Under the pieces are notes generated by a model. The model worked only from the letters and a program-made list of their open reading frames with translations. It searched no databases and had not been told where the DNA came from. The translations under genes and the position numbers were made by a program. This document shows, piece after piece, positions 1 through 6,571 of a DNA stretch of 14,728 nt. Positions within the stretch are counted from its first letter, which is position 1. Each line of letters begins with the position of its first letter. The stretch comes from Bacteroidales bacterium (GTDB taxonomy: Bacteria > Bacteroidota > Bacteroidia > Bacteroidales > ML635J-15): NCBI GenBank assembly GCA_028696755.1, contig JAQVGK010000024.1, forward strand, positions 1 through 14,728. Reading direction: 5' to 3'.

Positions 1-49
1 ATTCATAAAAAACAGAAGAAATAAATTAATTATTAAAACGCAAACAGAT

Positions 50-250
50 ATGGAAACTAAAACAATTAAAGTAGAAGGCATGACCTGCAATCATTGCAAG
101 GCCAACGTCGAAAAAAACTTACAAATGCTCGATTTTGTAAAAACTGCAACAGTAAACCTTTCCGACAAATCGGTAACACTCGAAGGAGATAACTTGGATA
201 TGGGAAAAATTAAAGAAACCATTGATGGCCTGGGGTATAAGAGTTTGTAA
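50..250 (+). CDS. Heavy-metal-associated (HMA) domain protein, CopZ-like copper chaperone
   Basis: This 66-residue protein consists of a single HMA domain. The metal-binding loop GMTCNHC lies at residues 10-16, with Cys13 and Cys16 as the expected ligands for a monovalent copper ion. The rest follows the family pattern: a first strand (TIKVEG), a helix after the Cys pair (ANVEKNLQ), a middle strand (ATVNL) and a C-terminal GLGYKSL. Stand-alone proteins of this size usually carry copper to a P-type ATPase or act as the small partner of one, but no ATPase is visible here and the upstream sequence is cut off by the window edge. The ATG at 50 is the only sensible start, since the domain begins at residue 5. 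The gene converges with the next gene and no clear terminator lies between them. The family is secure; copper specificity is inferred from the motif. Confidence 0.87.
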   Translation: METKTIKVEGMTCNHCKANVEKNLQMLDFVKTATVNLSDKSVTLEGDNLDMGKIKETIDGLGYKSL

Positions 251-351
251 ATACTAAATGCTTTTTACCTTTGTCTCACTTGGATTTTCTAATTAGAGTG
301 ATTTTGCAATCTAAACTGAAAACAGCACCCAAATAAATTACCGCACAAACC

Positions 352-1626
352 CTACACTTCACTCACTTTCTTCATTAAATTAACTCCAATAGCACAATTA
401 GCACATTTTTGTTTACTGCAATACTCTTTTCTAAGATGCAGCAAAGCCTGCGACTCGAATGCATTTGATGCTGATATGCCAGCATTTTTCCAGATTCTTA
501 TTTCGCGGTTATCTTCGGCTTTGAGATTGCTAAGTTTTGTGATAATATTATCGTGAATTTCTTCTGTGCGATATTTACTAAAATAGAAAAAAGCAAAAGG
601 AGCGAGCGTGTTGATAAAAATCAAATCGCGTGTATCTTTTCCTAGTTGGCATAATAGCTTTTCGGATTTAACACCAAAAGAAAAGTGATTTTGCCAATAA
701 TTAGAAACTTTAAAATCGAGAAGCTTTTCTGCATTAGCAATTAATTCTGGATTTGTAAGCGAATCAATAAGGTTTGAAAATGATGGTAAAATTGAAGAAA
801 ATTGTGCAATTCGTTGTGTTGGAAAATTTGATGGTCGCATTCGGGATTTTTTCCAGATTATTACTGGCAATGGTTTTAGAATGTGCTTTTTTGCAAGAAA
901 TAGGTATTCACGTTTCAAGAGTTCGGAATATTCATCAACTGTTTCATTTAGAAATCCAGCTTGACCGTATAGCAAGGCTTCTATTTTTAAATTGTCGTTT
1001 AAATATTTTTGCAAAAGATTTAGTGGCGTTGCCAACGCAAGCGATTCGAACGCATCAGCATTAATCCCAAATCCAAAGCTGCGAGCAAGGCTAACATATA
1101 GCGTCTCGTTAATATCGCCTGCGGTTTTTTCGGAGATTTGCTCCAAATAGGTTGTTTTTGTCTCAAGTCTTTCAATAGCCATCCTTTCCAACCACATTCT
1201 TAAAACAAAATCATCGACAAATTCTAAATAATCGGAACAGGGGATATCTTTTTCATTGTTTTTGATCTCTGCATATTTATTATATACTGTATGAGGGAAT
1301 TTCATTTCCCAAGTTGGAATCTCGCTTCCATCTGGCAAATAAACCGCTTTATCGTGATTAAAAACTATGTGTAGAATGACATTGCCGTAAGCCAAATTGC
1401 GATCGTGATTATGTTTGTACCAATCGGATGAATTTATGTGGATTTCGGCATTCCCCACCCATAATGTTTCACCAATTCGAATTTTGGAATTGAAAAAATC
1501 GGGTCCTGAGTTATGATTATGAAATCCAGTATCTAGAATTTCGATTTTATCTTTCGTGGTTGTAAACTCAAAATCCTTATCCCAAAGCCTGTTTCGGAAA
1601 ATAAAATGTAAAAACTCTTCGTTCAT
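352..1626 (-). CDS. DUF2851 family protein (conserved in Bacteroidota, function unknown)
   Basis: The protein is about 424 residues from the ATG at 1626. I recognise it as DUF2851 from the N-terminal block NSGPDFFNSKIRIG, followed by WVGNAEIHINSSDWYKHNHD and VILHIVFNHD, and from the C-terminal cysteine cluster EYCSKQKCANCAIG near the last 20 residues (Cys-x4-Cys-x2-Cys). The histidine- and aspartate-rich N-terminal half and the terminal cysteines suggest metal binding, but no activity is established for the family as far as I know. The reading frame can be extended to a TTG at 1644 or an ATG at 1641. I prefer 1626 because family members start with M-x-E-E-x-L-H, and because a candidate -7 box lies at 1642-1649, which would leave only a very short leader. 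The gene is divergent from the 1748 operon. Confidence 0.85.
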   Translation of the reverse strand: MNEEFLHFIFRNRLWDKDFEFTTTKDKIEILDTGFHNHNSGPDFFNSKIRIGETLWVGNAEIHINSSDWYKHNHDRNLAYGNVILHIVFNHDKAVYLPDGSEIPTWEMKFPHTVYNKYAEIKNNEKDIPCSDYLEFVDDFVLRMWLERMAIERLETKTTYLEQISEKTAGDINETLYVSLARSFGFGINADAFESLALATPLNLLQKYLNDNLKIEALLYGQAGFLNETVDEYSELLKREYLFLAKKHILKPLPVIIWKKSRMRPSNFPTQRIAQFSSILPSFSNLIDSLTNPELIANAEKLLDFKVSNYWQNHFSFGVKSEKLLCQLGKDTRDLIFINTLAPFAFFYFSKYRTEEIHDNIITKLSNLKAEDNREIRIWKNAGISASNAFESQALLHLRKEYCSKQKCANCAIGVNLMKKVSEV

Positions 1627-1641
1627 GTAATTGGTTTGCAT

Positions 1642-1649
1642 CAAAATTA
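1642..1649 (-). promoter_or_regulatory. Candidate -7 promoter box for the DUF2851 gene
   Basis: Read on the minus strand the octamer is TAATTTTG, an exact match to the Bacteroidota primary sigma -7 consensus TAnnTTTG. Transcription would start about 6-8 bases downstream, near 1635, just ahead of the preferred ATG at 1626. I see no good TTTG -33 element at the usual 19-21 base distance, so this is a motif-based proposal only. Confidence 0.35.
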
Positions 1650-1692
1650 TAAATTTGATTCGTGCATTTTTCTATTGTTGATAATTTTTTTG

Positions 1693-1700
1693 TATTTTTG
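1693..1700 (+). promoter_or_regulatory. Candidate -7 promoter box for the 1748-3427 operon
   Basis: The octamer TATTTTTG matches the Bacteroidota -7 consensus TAnnTTTG and lies 47 bases before the ATG at 1748. The next TTG-containing sequence upstream (1675-1680) is too close to be a -33 element, so the match is partial. The whole spacer 1645-1747 is very AT-rich and must hold promoters for both divergent genes. Confidence 0.4.
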
Positions 1701-1747
1701 ATTGTTTCAAAATAATTTGTTTCTGTTGTATTGTTAAAACCACAGTC

Positions 1748-2275
1748 ATGAAAAACAACGTTTGGATATTTTTCGTTCTTGCAGGACTTTTTGTTGCTTT
1801 TGCAATTGTTTCGCTATTAGTGTATTTTACTGATGGAAAAAATGCGAGGCTTTTGAAGCGAAAGTTAGCAATTGGAGCCTCAATAATTGCACTTACTGGA
1901 GTTTTTAATGGATGCCGACCTGTAGTAACTTGTTACGAAGTGGTCGTCGAACCAGTTTTTACCTGCACCGATTCTGTTGACACAGATGGTAATATCGTTA
2001 TCAAACAAAGTGATACCGAAATTGCTTTTGACTGCGAATTTATGTACTACGAAACTGTAACATATCGATTGGTAAAGTCAGGAAATGTTGCAGCAACAGA
2101 TTCTTGTGTAGTTATGTTTGGAGACCAAAAGGCTAGATTGATGGTTAATTTGCCTGAAGCTATGGCAATAGGTGATTATGATCTTAAGTTGTATTATTAT
2201 AGCCTAGCTGATCTAAAAGACGATTCTACTCCTTTTAAACAATTTAATGTAAAAATAATTAATGATGGAGAATAA
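1748..2275 (+). CDS. Unrecognised membrane/lipoprotein-like protein, first of a tandem paralog pair
   Basis: I do not recognise this 175-residue protein. Residues 5-27 form a strong hydrophobic segment. A short basic stretch (ARLLKRKL) follows, then a second hydrophobic segment at about 41-55 that ends in GVFNGC, a lipobox-like sequence with Cys56, followed by RPVVTCY. The remaining 115 residues look like a compact beta-rich domain outside the membrane. The next gene is a paralog of the same length and plan: both share GCRP, TCY and two further cysteines (here Cys56, Cys62, Cys96, Cys120; Cys73 is unique). Either the protein spans the membrane twice, or cleavage at Cys56 releases the first segment and lipidates the domain; the sequence does not settle this. 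The gene overlaps its paralog by 14 bases, which implies translational coupling, and the operon ends with a TrhA-type membrane protein. Confidence 0.75.
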   Translation: MKNNVWIFFVLAGLFVAFAIVSLLVYFTDGKNARLLKRKLAIGASIIALTGVFNGCRPVVTCYEVVVEPVFTCTDSVDTDGNIVIKQSDTEIAFDCEFMYYETVTYRLVKSGNVAATDSCVVMFGDQKARLMVNLPEAMAIGDYDLKLYYYSLADLKDDSTPFKQFNVKIINDGE

Positions 2276-2786
2276 AAATATTATTTGGCTTGTTGCGATT
2301 CCAGTAACTATTGTTTTTGCAGTGGTTTCAATTCTATTATGGTTTTTCGGTGGAAATAATAAGTATCTTGTTAGTAAAAAGCTTAAACTAGGAGCACTTA
2401 TTATTGGTATTACTGGTGTTATGGGAGGATGTCGCCCTCCTGTTGTTACTTGTTATAAACCAGCAATGATTCCGCAGGTTGTACCAGAACAGCAATTTGT
2501 TGAAGGCAAGATTGTTATTGAAACTGGTTTCGAAAGTTTGGATTTCTCTTGTAATATGCTCTATGATGATTATATTTCGTGGAAAATATTAAAAAATGAC
2601 AAAATTATTGAGCTTGGAAATTGTGTAGTAAATAAGACTGATACAGGAACAAAATTGTATGTTGACCCAACTATTGATTTAGAAGAAGGGATTTATAAGT
2701 TAGGTTTGTTTAATGGAAAGCTTGAAAATCTTGGTGAATCTCAGATTCCATTTAAGGAATTTGAATTTGAAGTAATTAAAAAATGA
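2262..2786 (+). CDS. Unrecognised membrane/lipoprotein-like protein, second of the tandem paralog pair
   Basis: This 174-residue protein is a diverged copy of the preceding one. It has an N-terminal hydrophobic segment (residues 8-29), a lysine-rich linker (YLVSKKLKLG), and a second hydrophobic segment (about 43-56) ending in GVMGGC at Cys57, then RPPVVTCY. Cys57, Cys64, Cys97 and Cys121 match Cys56, Cys62, Cys96 and Cys120 of its partner, while the C-terminal domains have drifted widely. That suggests an old duplication with the anchor region and cysteines under constraint. Two ATG codons are adjacent (2262 and 2265) and both overlap the end of the previous gene. Its TGA stop shares an ATGA with the start of the TrhA-type gene. 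Function is unknown. A role beside the hemolysin III-like protein in the cell envelope is inferred only from the coupling. Confidence 0.75.
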   Translation: MMENKNIIWLVAIPVTIVFAVVSILLWFFGGNNKYLVSKKLKLGALIIGITGVMGGCRPPVVTCYKPAMIPQVVPEQQFVEGKIVIETGFESLDFSCNMLYDDYISWKILKNDKIIELGNCVVNKTDTGTKLYVDPTIDLEEGIYKLGLFNGKLENLGESQIPFKEFEFEVIKK

Positions 2787-3427
2787 AGTCTAAAAGGTTG
2801 ATTAAAGCCGAAGAACTTTTTAATAGTATTAGTCATGGAGTAGGAGTGATGGTAGCTATCGCTGCTCTAGTTCTGCTAGTGGTTTTTGCATCAATTGAAG
2901 GAAATCCATGGAAAATTGTAAGTTTTAGTGTTTTTGGATCATCACTAATTGCCGTTTTTATCTCTTCAACTCTTTTTCATGGAACTAAGAATCTGCGGAA
3001 GAAATCGCGCCGTAACCTTCTCGACCACAGCATGATTTACATTCTAATTGCCGGAACTTATACCCCGATAACTTTAGTTACATTACGTGGAGCATTTGGC
3101 TGGACAATTTTTGGAGTAATCTGGGGTCTGGCTATTGTTGGAGTTATTTACAAGTTGTTTTTTTATAAAGGCGGTAGCTTTGAACGAAAACTTTCTGCCT
3201 GGCTATATGTTGCAATGGGATGGCTGATAATTATTGCTATCGTTCCGTTAATTAAAAACGCATCAGCAATTACTTTATGGTTTTTACTTGCTGGATGTTT
3301 GAGTTATTGTGCAGGAGTTGCTTTCTATCTAATTAAGCGAATTCCATTTGGACATGGGATTTGGCATTTGACAATTTTAGCAGCTGCGGTTTGTCATTTT
3401 TTTGCGTTTTTGTTTATGGTGGTGTAA
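2783..3427 (+). CDS. trhA: Hemolysin III / TrhA-family (PAQR) integral membrane protein
   Basis: The 214-residue protein carries the hallmarks of the hemolysin III/YqfA/TrhA branch of the PAQR superfamily. These are EELFNSISHGVG at residues 10-21, SSTLFH ending at His66, the signature DHSMIYILIAGTYTP at 81-95, and HGIWHL with His191 and His195 near the end. The conserved His and Asp residues correspond to the metal site of PAQR proteins. About seven transmembrane helices can be traced. Bacterial members have been linked to membrane energy and fluidity homeostasis rather than true haemolysis. The start lies in a 4-base ATGA overlap with the preceding gene, so the three genes from 1748 form one translationally coupled unit. 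A bidirectional terminator follows almost directly after the stop codon. The family is secure; the symbol follows the family name. Confidence 0.88.
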   Translation: MKSKRLIKAEELFNSISHGVGVMVAIAALVLLVVFASIEGNPWKIVSFSVFGSSLIAVFISSTLFHGTKNLRKKSRRNLLDHSMIYILIAGTYTPITLVTLRGAFGWTIFGVIWGLAIVGVIYKLFFYKGGSFERKLSAWLYVAMGWLIIIAIVPLIKNASAITLWFLLAGCLSYCAGVAFYLIKRIPFGHGIWHLTILAAAVCHFFAFLFMVV

Positions 3428-3455
3428 AAAAAAAGCCCTCCGAAGAGAGCTTTTT
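3426..3455. terminator. Bidirectional intrinsic terminator between convergent genes
   Basis: The hairpin arms are 3435-3440 (GCCCTC) and 3445-3450 (GAGAGC), with nine A on the left and five T on the right. Read on the minus strand the loop is TTCG closed by C-G, an extra-stable tetraloop. The one non-Watson-Crick pair is a G-U wobble on the minus strand but a C-A mismatch on the plus strand. The hairpin therefore favours stopping the minus-strand lipoprotein transcript, and it can also serve the plus-strand trhA operon. Confidence 0.85.
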
Positions 3456-3467
3456 CTAATTTATAGT

Positions 3468-3953
3468 TTAAAATTCGTATAGGTCATATGAGTCATAAAC
3501 AAACACTTTGTGATAATCTTCACCTTCAGTAATTGTGAAGTCATAGTTAGTCCATGTGCTGAAAACCATATCTTTTTTGTTGTCAACGCCGATTGTCTGC
3601 TCAGCAACAAATTCAACAAGAGTTACTTCAACTGGAACATTGTTGAATTTTACAGCAGGTAATTGAACTGTAAATTCACCGTCAACAACAGGAACTTCAT
3701 ATTGTAATACTTGGTAAGTATAACCAGCTATTGGAGCTGCACAAAGATCTCTAGAATCAATGCGGAAGATAATTTTAGCAATATTTGGAGCTTTTTCAAT
3801 ACCAGCATTGGTTAAGTCGAGTTGAGTTAAAACTTGACCAGTAACAGTTACTTTCTGTAGTGGTTCTGGAACGTATTCGTCTTCTTTACAACCTGAGAAC
3901 ACTAACAACATGCCTAAAGAGGCTATTAACATGATTGAAATAATATTTTTCAT
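3468..3953 (-). CDS. Putative surface-exposed lipoprotein
   Basis: The 161-residue protein starts with a lipoprotein signal peptide: two charged/polar residues, a hydrophobic stretch, and the lipobox VFSGC with the lipidated Cys22. The residues directly after the cysteine are Lys-Glu-Asp-Glu, which fits the Bacteroidota lipoprotein export signal (Lys followed by two acidic residues) that sends lipoproteins to the outer face of the outer membrane. The mature part (VTVTGQVLTQLDLTNAG, IIFRIDSRDL, VTLVEFVAEQ) looks like a beta-sandwich domain, but I cannot name a family. It lies 40 bases downstream of the outer-membrane barrel gene with no terminator between, so the two are probably co-transcribed and may act together at the cell surface. 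A strong terminator follows. Confidence 0.75.
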   Translation of the reverse strand: MKNIISIMLIASLGMLLVFSGCKEDEYVPEPLQKVTVTGQVLTQLDLTNAGIEKAPNIAKIIFRIDSRDLCAAPIAGYTYQVLQYEVPVVDGEFTVQLPAVKFNNVPVEVTLVEFVAEQTIGVDNKKDMVFSTWTNYDFTITEGEDYHKVFVYDSYDLYEF

Positions 3954-3993
3954 AACATTAAAATTTTAAATTATTACTCTTTTTCATTAAATA

Positions 3994-4839
3994 CTAAAAA
4001 TGGAACATAATAAATAACGATCCTGATGTGAAGTTGTCGATTCCAACAAAAGTGTCATTAGCTACTTTGGTTGTTTCAACTTCTACTTCTTGACCAGTCC
4101 AACGTTCAACAGTAGTGTAACCACCATCTCTGTCAATGTTAAATCCGAGACCCATTTCACCGCCTAAAGAAATTTTTGGAGCGAAGAAATACTCAACGCC
4201 AATAACACCACGAAGTGTAAGACCAAATGAGTTGTTGTTGTAATTTGCAAGTGTTCTTTCGCTACCAGTTACTTGTGCGTTAAGACCGAAATCGTACCAA
4301 GTTGGTGAGTTAAACTGGGTAGTAATAGCATTACCATACTTGAAAGTTTCTTTCCAACTGTTGTAGTTGATGAAAGCACCACCACCATAATAACCCTGAA
4401 CTCTTCCTTTACCACGATACATCAGATAATCACCACCAACACCAATGTTAGTAGAATTAAAAGTGTACACATCAGAAACCTGCATCATTGGATCCATGAT
4501 TTCTTGATCCATTGTTACAAACTCCTGATCCATCCAATTTTTGTGACCTAATCTGACAGCACCTCTGATAGCAACTTGATCATCAAGATAGTATTTTACA
4601 TAAATGGTGTTAGCATTGTAAATACCGTTGATGAATTCAAATGCAGTGTTGTTGCCGCCTGCAAATCCGTTAAATAAATCCCCAAAATAGCCAAGTACAG
4701 GCATAGCGTCGATACCTAAAGCCATTTCGCCCGATTCGGGTAAAATAGGTTCGCCACGCTTCGACAGCATGTCAACCTCTTGCGCCATCAATCCTGCTGA
4801 CAGAAATAACGCACAAATCAAAATAGTTAATTGTTTCAT
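3994..4839 (-). CDS. Outer-membrane beta-barrel protein
   Basis: The 281-residue protein has a clear Sec signal peptide (MKQLTILICALFLSAGLMA, cleavage expected before Gln20) and ends in phenylalanine (LFIMFHF), the usual C-terminal signal for beta-barrel assembly. The body shows repeated alternating aromatic/hydrophobic strands with glycine-rich turns (YYGGGAFINYN, GLTLRGVIGVEYFFAPKISLGGEMGLGFN), typical of small OmpW/OprF-like barrels of 8-10 strands. No OmpA peptidoglycan-binding domain is present, so this is a barrel-only protein. The lipoprotein gene 40 bases downstream is probably in the same transcript. A -7 box lies at 4877-4884. The exact family and any transported substrate cannot be read from the sequence. 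Confidence 0.8.
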   Translation of the reverse strand: MKQLTILICALFLSAGLMAQEVDMLSKRGEPILPESGEMALGIDAMPVLGYFGDLFNGFAGGNNTAFEFINGIYNANTIYVKYYLDDQVAIRGAVRLGHKNWMDQEFVTMDQEIMDPMMQVSDVYTFNSTNIGVGGDYLMYRGKGRVQGYYGGGAFINYNSWKETFKYGNAITTQFNSPTWYDFGLNAQVTGSERTLANYNNNSFGLTLRGVIGVEYFFAPKISLGGEMGLGFNIDRDGGYTTVERWTGQEVEVETTKVANDTFVGIDNFTSGSLFIMFHF

Positions 4840-4876
4840 AATCGAAAGGCATTAATTAAACATAATTTTATCACCA

Positions 4877-4884
4877 CAAATATA
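4877..4884 (-). promoter_or_regulatory. Candidate -7 promoter box for the barrel-lipoprotein pair
   Basis: On the minus strand this octamer reads TATATTTG, an exact TAnnTTTG match, 37 bases before the ATG at 4839. Upstream is an AT-rich tract without a clean TTTG -33 box. I see no gene or RNA in the rest of the spacer, 4885-5048. Confidence 0.5.
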
Positions 4885-5048
4885 GGTTAATTTTTATAAT
4901 TAAAAGAATTTAAACTGTTTTTTATCATTTATGTTTAAAAATCAATGCGAAATTTTACCATAAGGTTTTGCAGAGGATTTTATATAAAACTGTTCTGATG
5001 AACTTTTGAGGGAATTTTGTGGCGTTCAAGATTTGGGAAAAAAATAAC

Positions 5049-5075
5049 AAAAAAAACTGCCCTGAAACAGAGCAG
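5049..5075 (-). terminator. Intrinsic terminator of rpmH
   Basis: On the minus strand the arms CTGCTCT (5075-5069) and AGGGCAG (5063-5057) pair over seven bases with one G-U wobble and a five-base loop. Eight T follow (5056-5049). The hairpin lies 27 bases past the rpmH stop codon. Confidence 0.85.
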
Positions 5076-5101
5076 TTCGAAGAAAATATTTTTAAGAAAT
5101 A

Positions 5102-5260
5102 CTAACGTTTGTGACGTGGTTCGTCAGAAACTGTTAATTTTTTTCTGCCTTTTGCTCTTCTTGATGCTAAGACCTTGCGTCCTTCAGCAGTTGACATTCT
5201 TTCTCTGAATCCGTGTTTGTTTCTTCTTTTTCTGTTAGAAGGCTGAAATGTCCTTTTCAT
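5102..5260 (-). CDS. rpmH: 50S ribosomal protein L34
   Basis: This 52-residue reading frame is easy to miss because of its size, and a longer frame on the other strand covers part of it. The protein starts [20 protein letters not shown] and continues [20 protein letters not shown], the nearly invariant L34 sequence, ending in ...VSDEPRHKR. It is extremely rich in Arg and Lys, as expected for a small protein buried in 23S rRNA. Length is normal for Bacteroidota, which often carry a short C-terminal extension. The gene has its own promoter (5305-5334) and terminator (5049-5075), so it is a single-gene unit. It is not beside rnpA and dnaA as in many other phyla. Confidence 0.97.
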   Translation of the reverse strand: MKRTFQPSNRKRRNKHGFRERMSTAEGRKVLASRRAKGRKKLTVSDEPRHKR

Positions 5261-5304
5261 TTTAATATCTTTTTATATGTTATAAATTTTTCCAAATCGG
5301 ACTG

Positions 5305-5334
5305 CAAAAATAGTCTTTTTCTTTTTTATTCAAA
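5305..5334 (-). promoter_or_regulatory. rpmH promoter (-33 TTTG, -7 TATTTTTG)
   Basis: On the minus strand TTTG (5334-5331) is followed after 18 bases by TATTTTTG (5312-5305). This is a near-ideal Bacteroidota promoter (TTTG, 19-21 bases, TAnnTTTG). The -7 box lies 45 bases before the rpmH ATG. It is the best complete promoter I can see in the window, in keeping with a highly expressed ribosomal protein gene. Confidence 0.7.
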
Positions 5335-5342
5335 AACTTTTT

Positions 5343-5972
5343 TCACTTTTTTTTATTAACAGGCAGATAAATAATCTTTTTTGTCTCAAAGTACTCGTAA
5401 TCAAAGAATTCTTGAATGTCGTAAATCTGAAAATTGTTAAAAGATTTTAGCTCATTTTCAAAATCTCCGCCCTTTAGATAGATTATTCCTTGTGAATTAT
5501 GCTCTGTTTTCTTAAGAATGATATTTCGAACTAGCATAAAAAAGTCGTAGAATGAAGTTACCGCTCTACTGACTACGAAGTCATACTTTTCCGGGAGGCT
5601 TTCGGCTCTTGCATTTATTCCGTTTACGTTCTCTAGTTTAAGATCTTTTGCTATTTCTTTAACAACCATAATTTTTTTACCGATGCTATCCACTAAATCA
5701 AATTGTGTGTGTGGAAACATTATTGCTAAAGGAATTCCAGGAAAACCACCACCAGTACCAATGTCGGCAACGCAGTGCTTCTTGTTAAATTCAAATTTCT
5801 TCGCAATAGAAAGAGAATGTAAAATATGATTAGTAAAAAGATTATCGATATCTTTTCGGCTCACGCAATTTACCTTGTTATTCCACTCAGGAAAGATACT
5901 TGCAAGCGTTTTAAACTGATTTATTTGATTTTCGGATAAATCCGGAAAATGCTGGAGTAAGATCTGTTCCAT
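5343..5972 (-). CDS. rsmG: 16S rRNA (guanine-N7) methyltransferase RsmG (GidB)
   Basis: The protein methylates N7 of a guanine in the 530 loop of 16S rRNA (G527 in E. coli numbering), using S-adenosylmethionine. At 209 residues it has the usual length. Family markers are NHILHSL at 48-54, the SAM-binding loop ADIGTGGGFPGIPLAI at 69-84, the acidic FDLVDSIGKK strand end at 91-100, and VVSRAV at 133-138. Its ATG overlaps the stop codon of the upstream sigma factor gene by one base (TAATG), so translation is coupled. It is the last gene of the mazG operon. The rpmH promoter begins immediately after its stop codon, and I see no separate hairpin terminator. Confidence 0.95.
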   Translation of the reverse strand: MEQILLQHFPDLSENQINQFKTLASIFPEWNNKVNCVSRKDIDNLFTNHILHSLSIAKKFEFNKKHCVADIGTGGGFPGIPLAIMFPHTQFDLVDSIGKKIMVVKEIAKDLKLENVNGINARAESLPEKYDFVVSRAVTSFYDFFMLVRNIILKKTEHNSQGIIYLKGGDFENELKSFNNFQIYDIQEFFDYEYFETKKIIYLPVNKKK

Positions 5973-6571
5973 TAAATTTTTTCACCTTTGCTTAATAATA
6001 ATGGAGCGAGTAATTCTCGGGCTCTAAACAACTGTGCTTTAACTGTTCCTAAAGGTAATTGCATTTCTTCGGCAATTTCTTCGTAAGAGAATTCTTGATA
6101 GTATCTTAACTCAATAAGCCTTGCATATCTTGGCTTAAGAGTTTTTATCATATCTCTTAATTCAGCTGCTTTTTGTTCTTTTATTACCAAATCTTCGGGA
6201 CTAAGATTTGAAGATGTGAAGTTTGGATTATCGGGATCATGAAAATCAACTCCTGAATCGTAGGATTGCGGACGAATTTTTTTCTTGCGAACAAAATCAA
6301 TACAATTATTTATTGCAATTCGGAACAACCATGTGCTAAAAGCATAAACTGGAGTATATTGCGAAAGATTGTTGAATGCTTTGGCAAAAGTCTCCATCAT
6401 GAGGTCTTCTGCATCATTTTCGTTACCAATTTTTTTCAACAATAAGAAGTAAATGGAATCCTGATAACGATCCAATAATTCGGCATAGGCTTTCTCTTCG
6501 CCCTTAAGTGCAAGTTCAATAATCTCTATATCTCTGGTTGCTTTTGCCGAAAAACCGCTGCGTTCTACCAT
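5972..6571 (-). CDS. ECF-type sigma-70 family RNA polymerase sigma factor
   Basis: The 199-residue protein has only the two domains of ECF sigma factors. Region 2 covers about residues 27-96 (AYAELLDRYQDSIYFLL, NDAEDLMMETFAKAF, FSTWLFRIAINNCIDFVRKK) and binds core polymerase and the -10 element. Region 4 covers about 135-190 (LRDMIKTLKPRYARLIELRYY, FSYEEIAEEMQLPLGTVKAQLFRARELL) and is a helix-turn-helix for the -35 element. The linker (100-128) is Asp/Asn/Pro-rich. It overlaps the glycosyltransferase gene before it by seven bases and abuts rsmG after it. No anti-sigma factor gene is next to it, so its control must come from elsewhere or from its own expression level. Its regulon cannot be told from the sequence. 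Confidence 0.92.
   Translation of the reverse strand: MVERSGFSAKATRDIEIIELALKGEEKAYAELLDRYQDSIYFLLLKKIGNENDAEDLMMETFAKAFNNLSQYTPVYAFSTWLFRIAINNCIDFVRKKKIRPQSYDSGVDFHDPDNPNFTSSNLSPEDLVIKEQKAAELRDMIKTLKPRYARLIELRYYQEFSYEEIAEEMQLPLGTVKAQLFRARELLAPLLLSKGEKI

Noticed and set aside
251..351. Terminator between the HMA gene and the DUF2851 gene
   Set aside because: Only a five-base TCACT/AGTGA pairing with a long loop and a short palindrome (TCTAATTAGA) are present, without a proper T run in either direction.
774..1064. 96-codon plus-strand reading frame inside the DUF2851 gene
   Set aside because: It is the antisense of a well-conserved coding region, with no protein features of its own.
5017..5208. 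63-codon plus-strand reading frame
   Set aside because: It is antisense to rpmH and its terminator; the L34 protein on the other strand is unmistakable.
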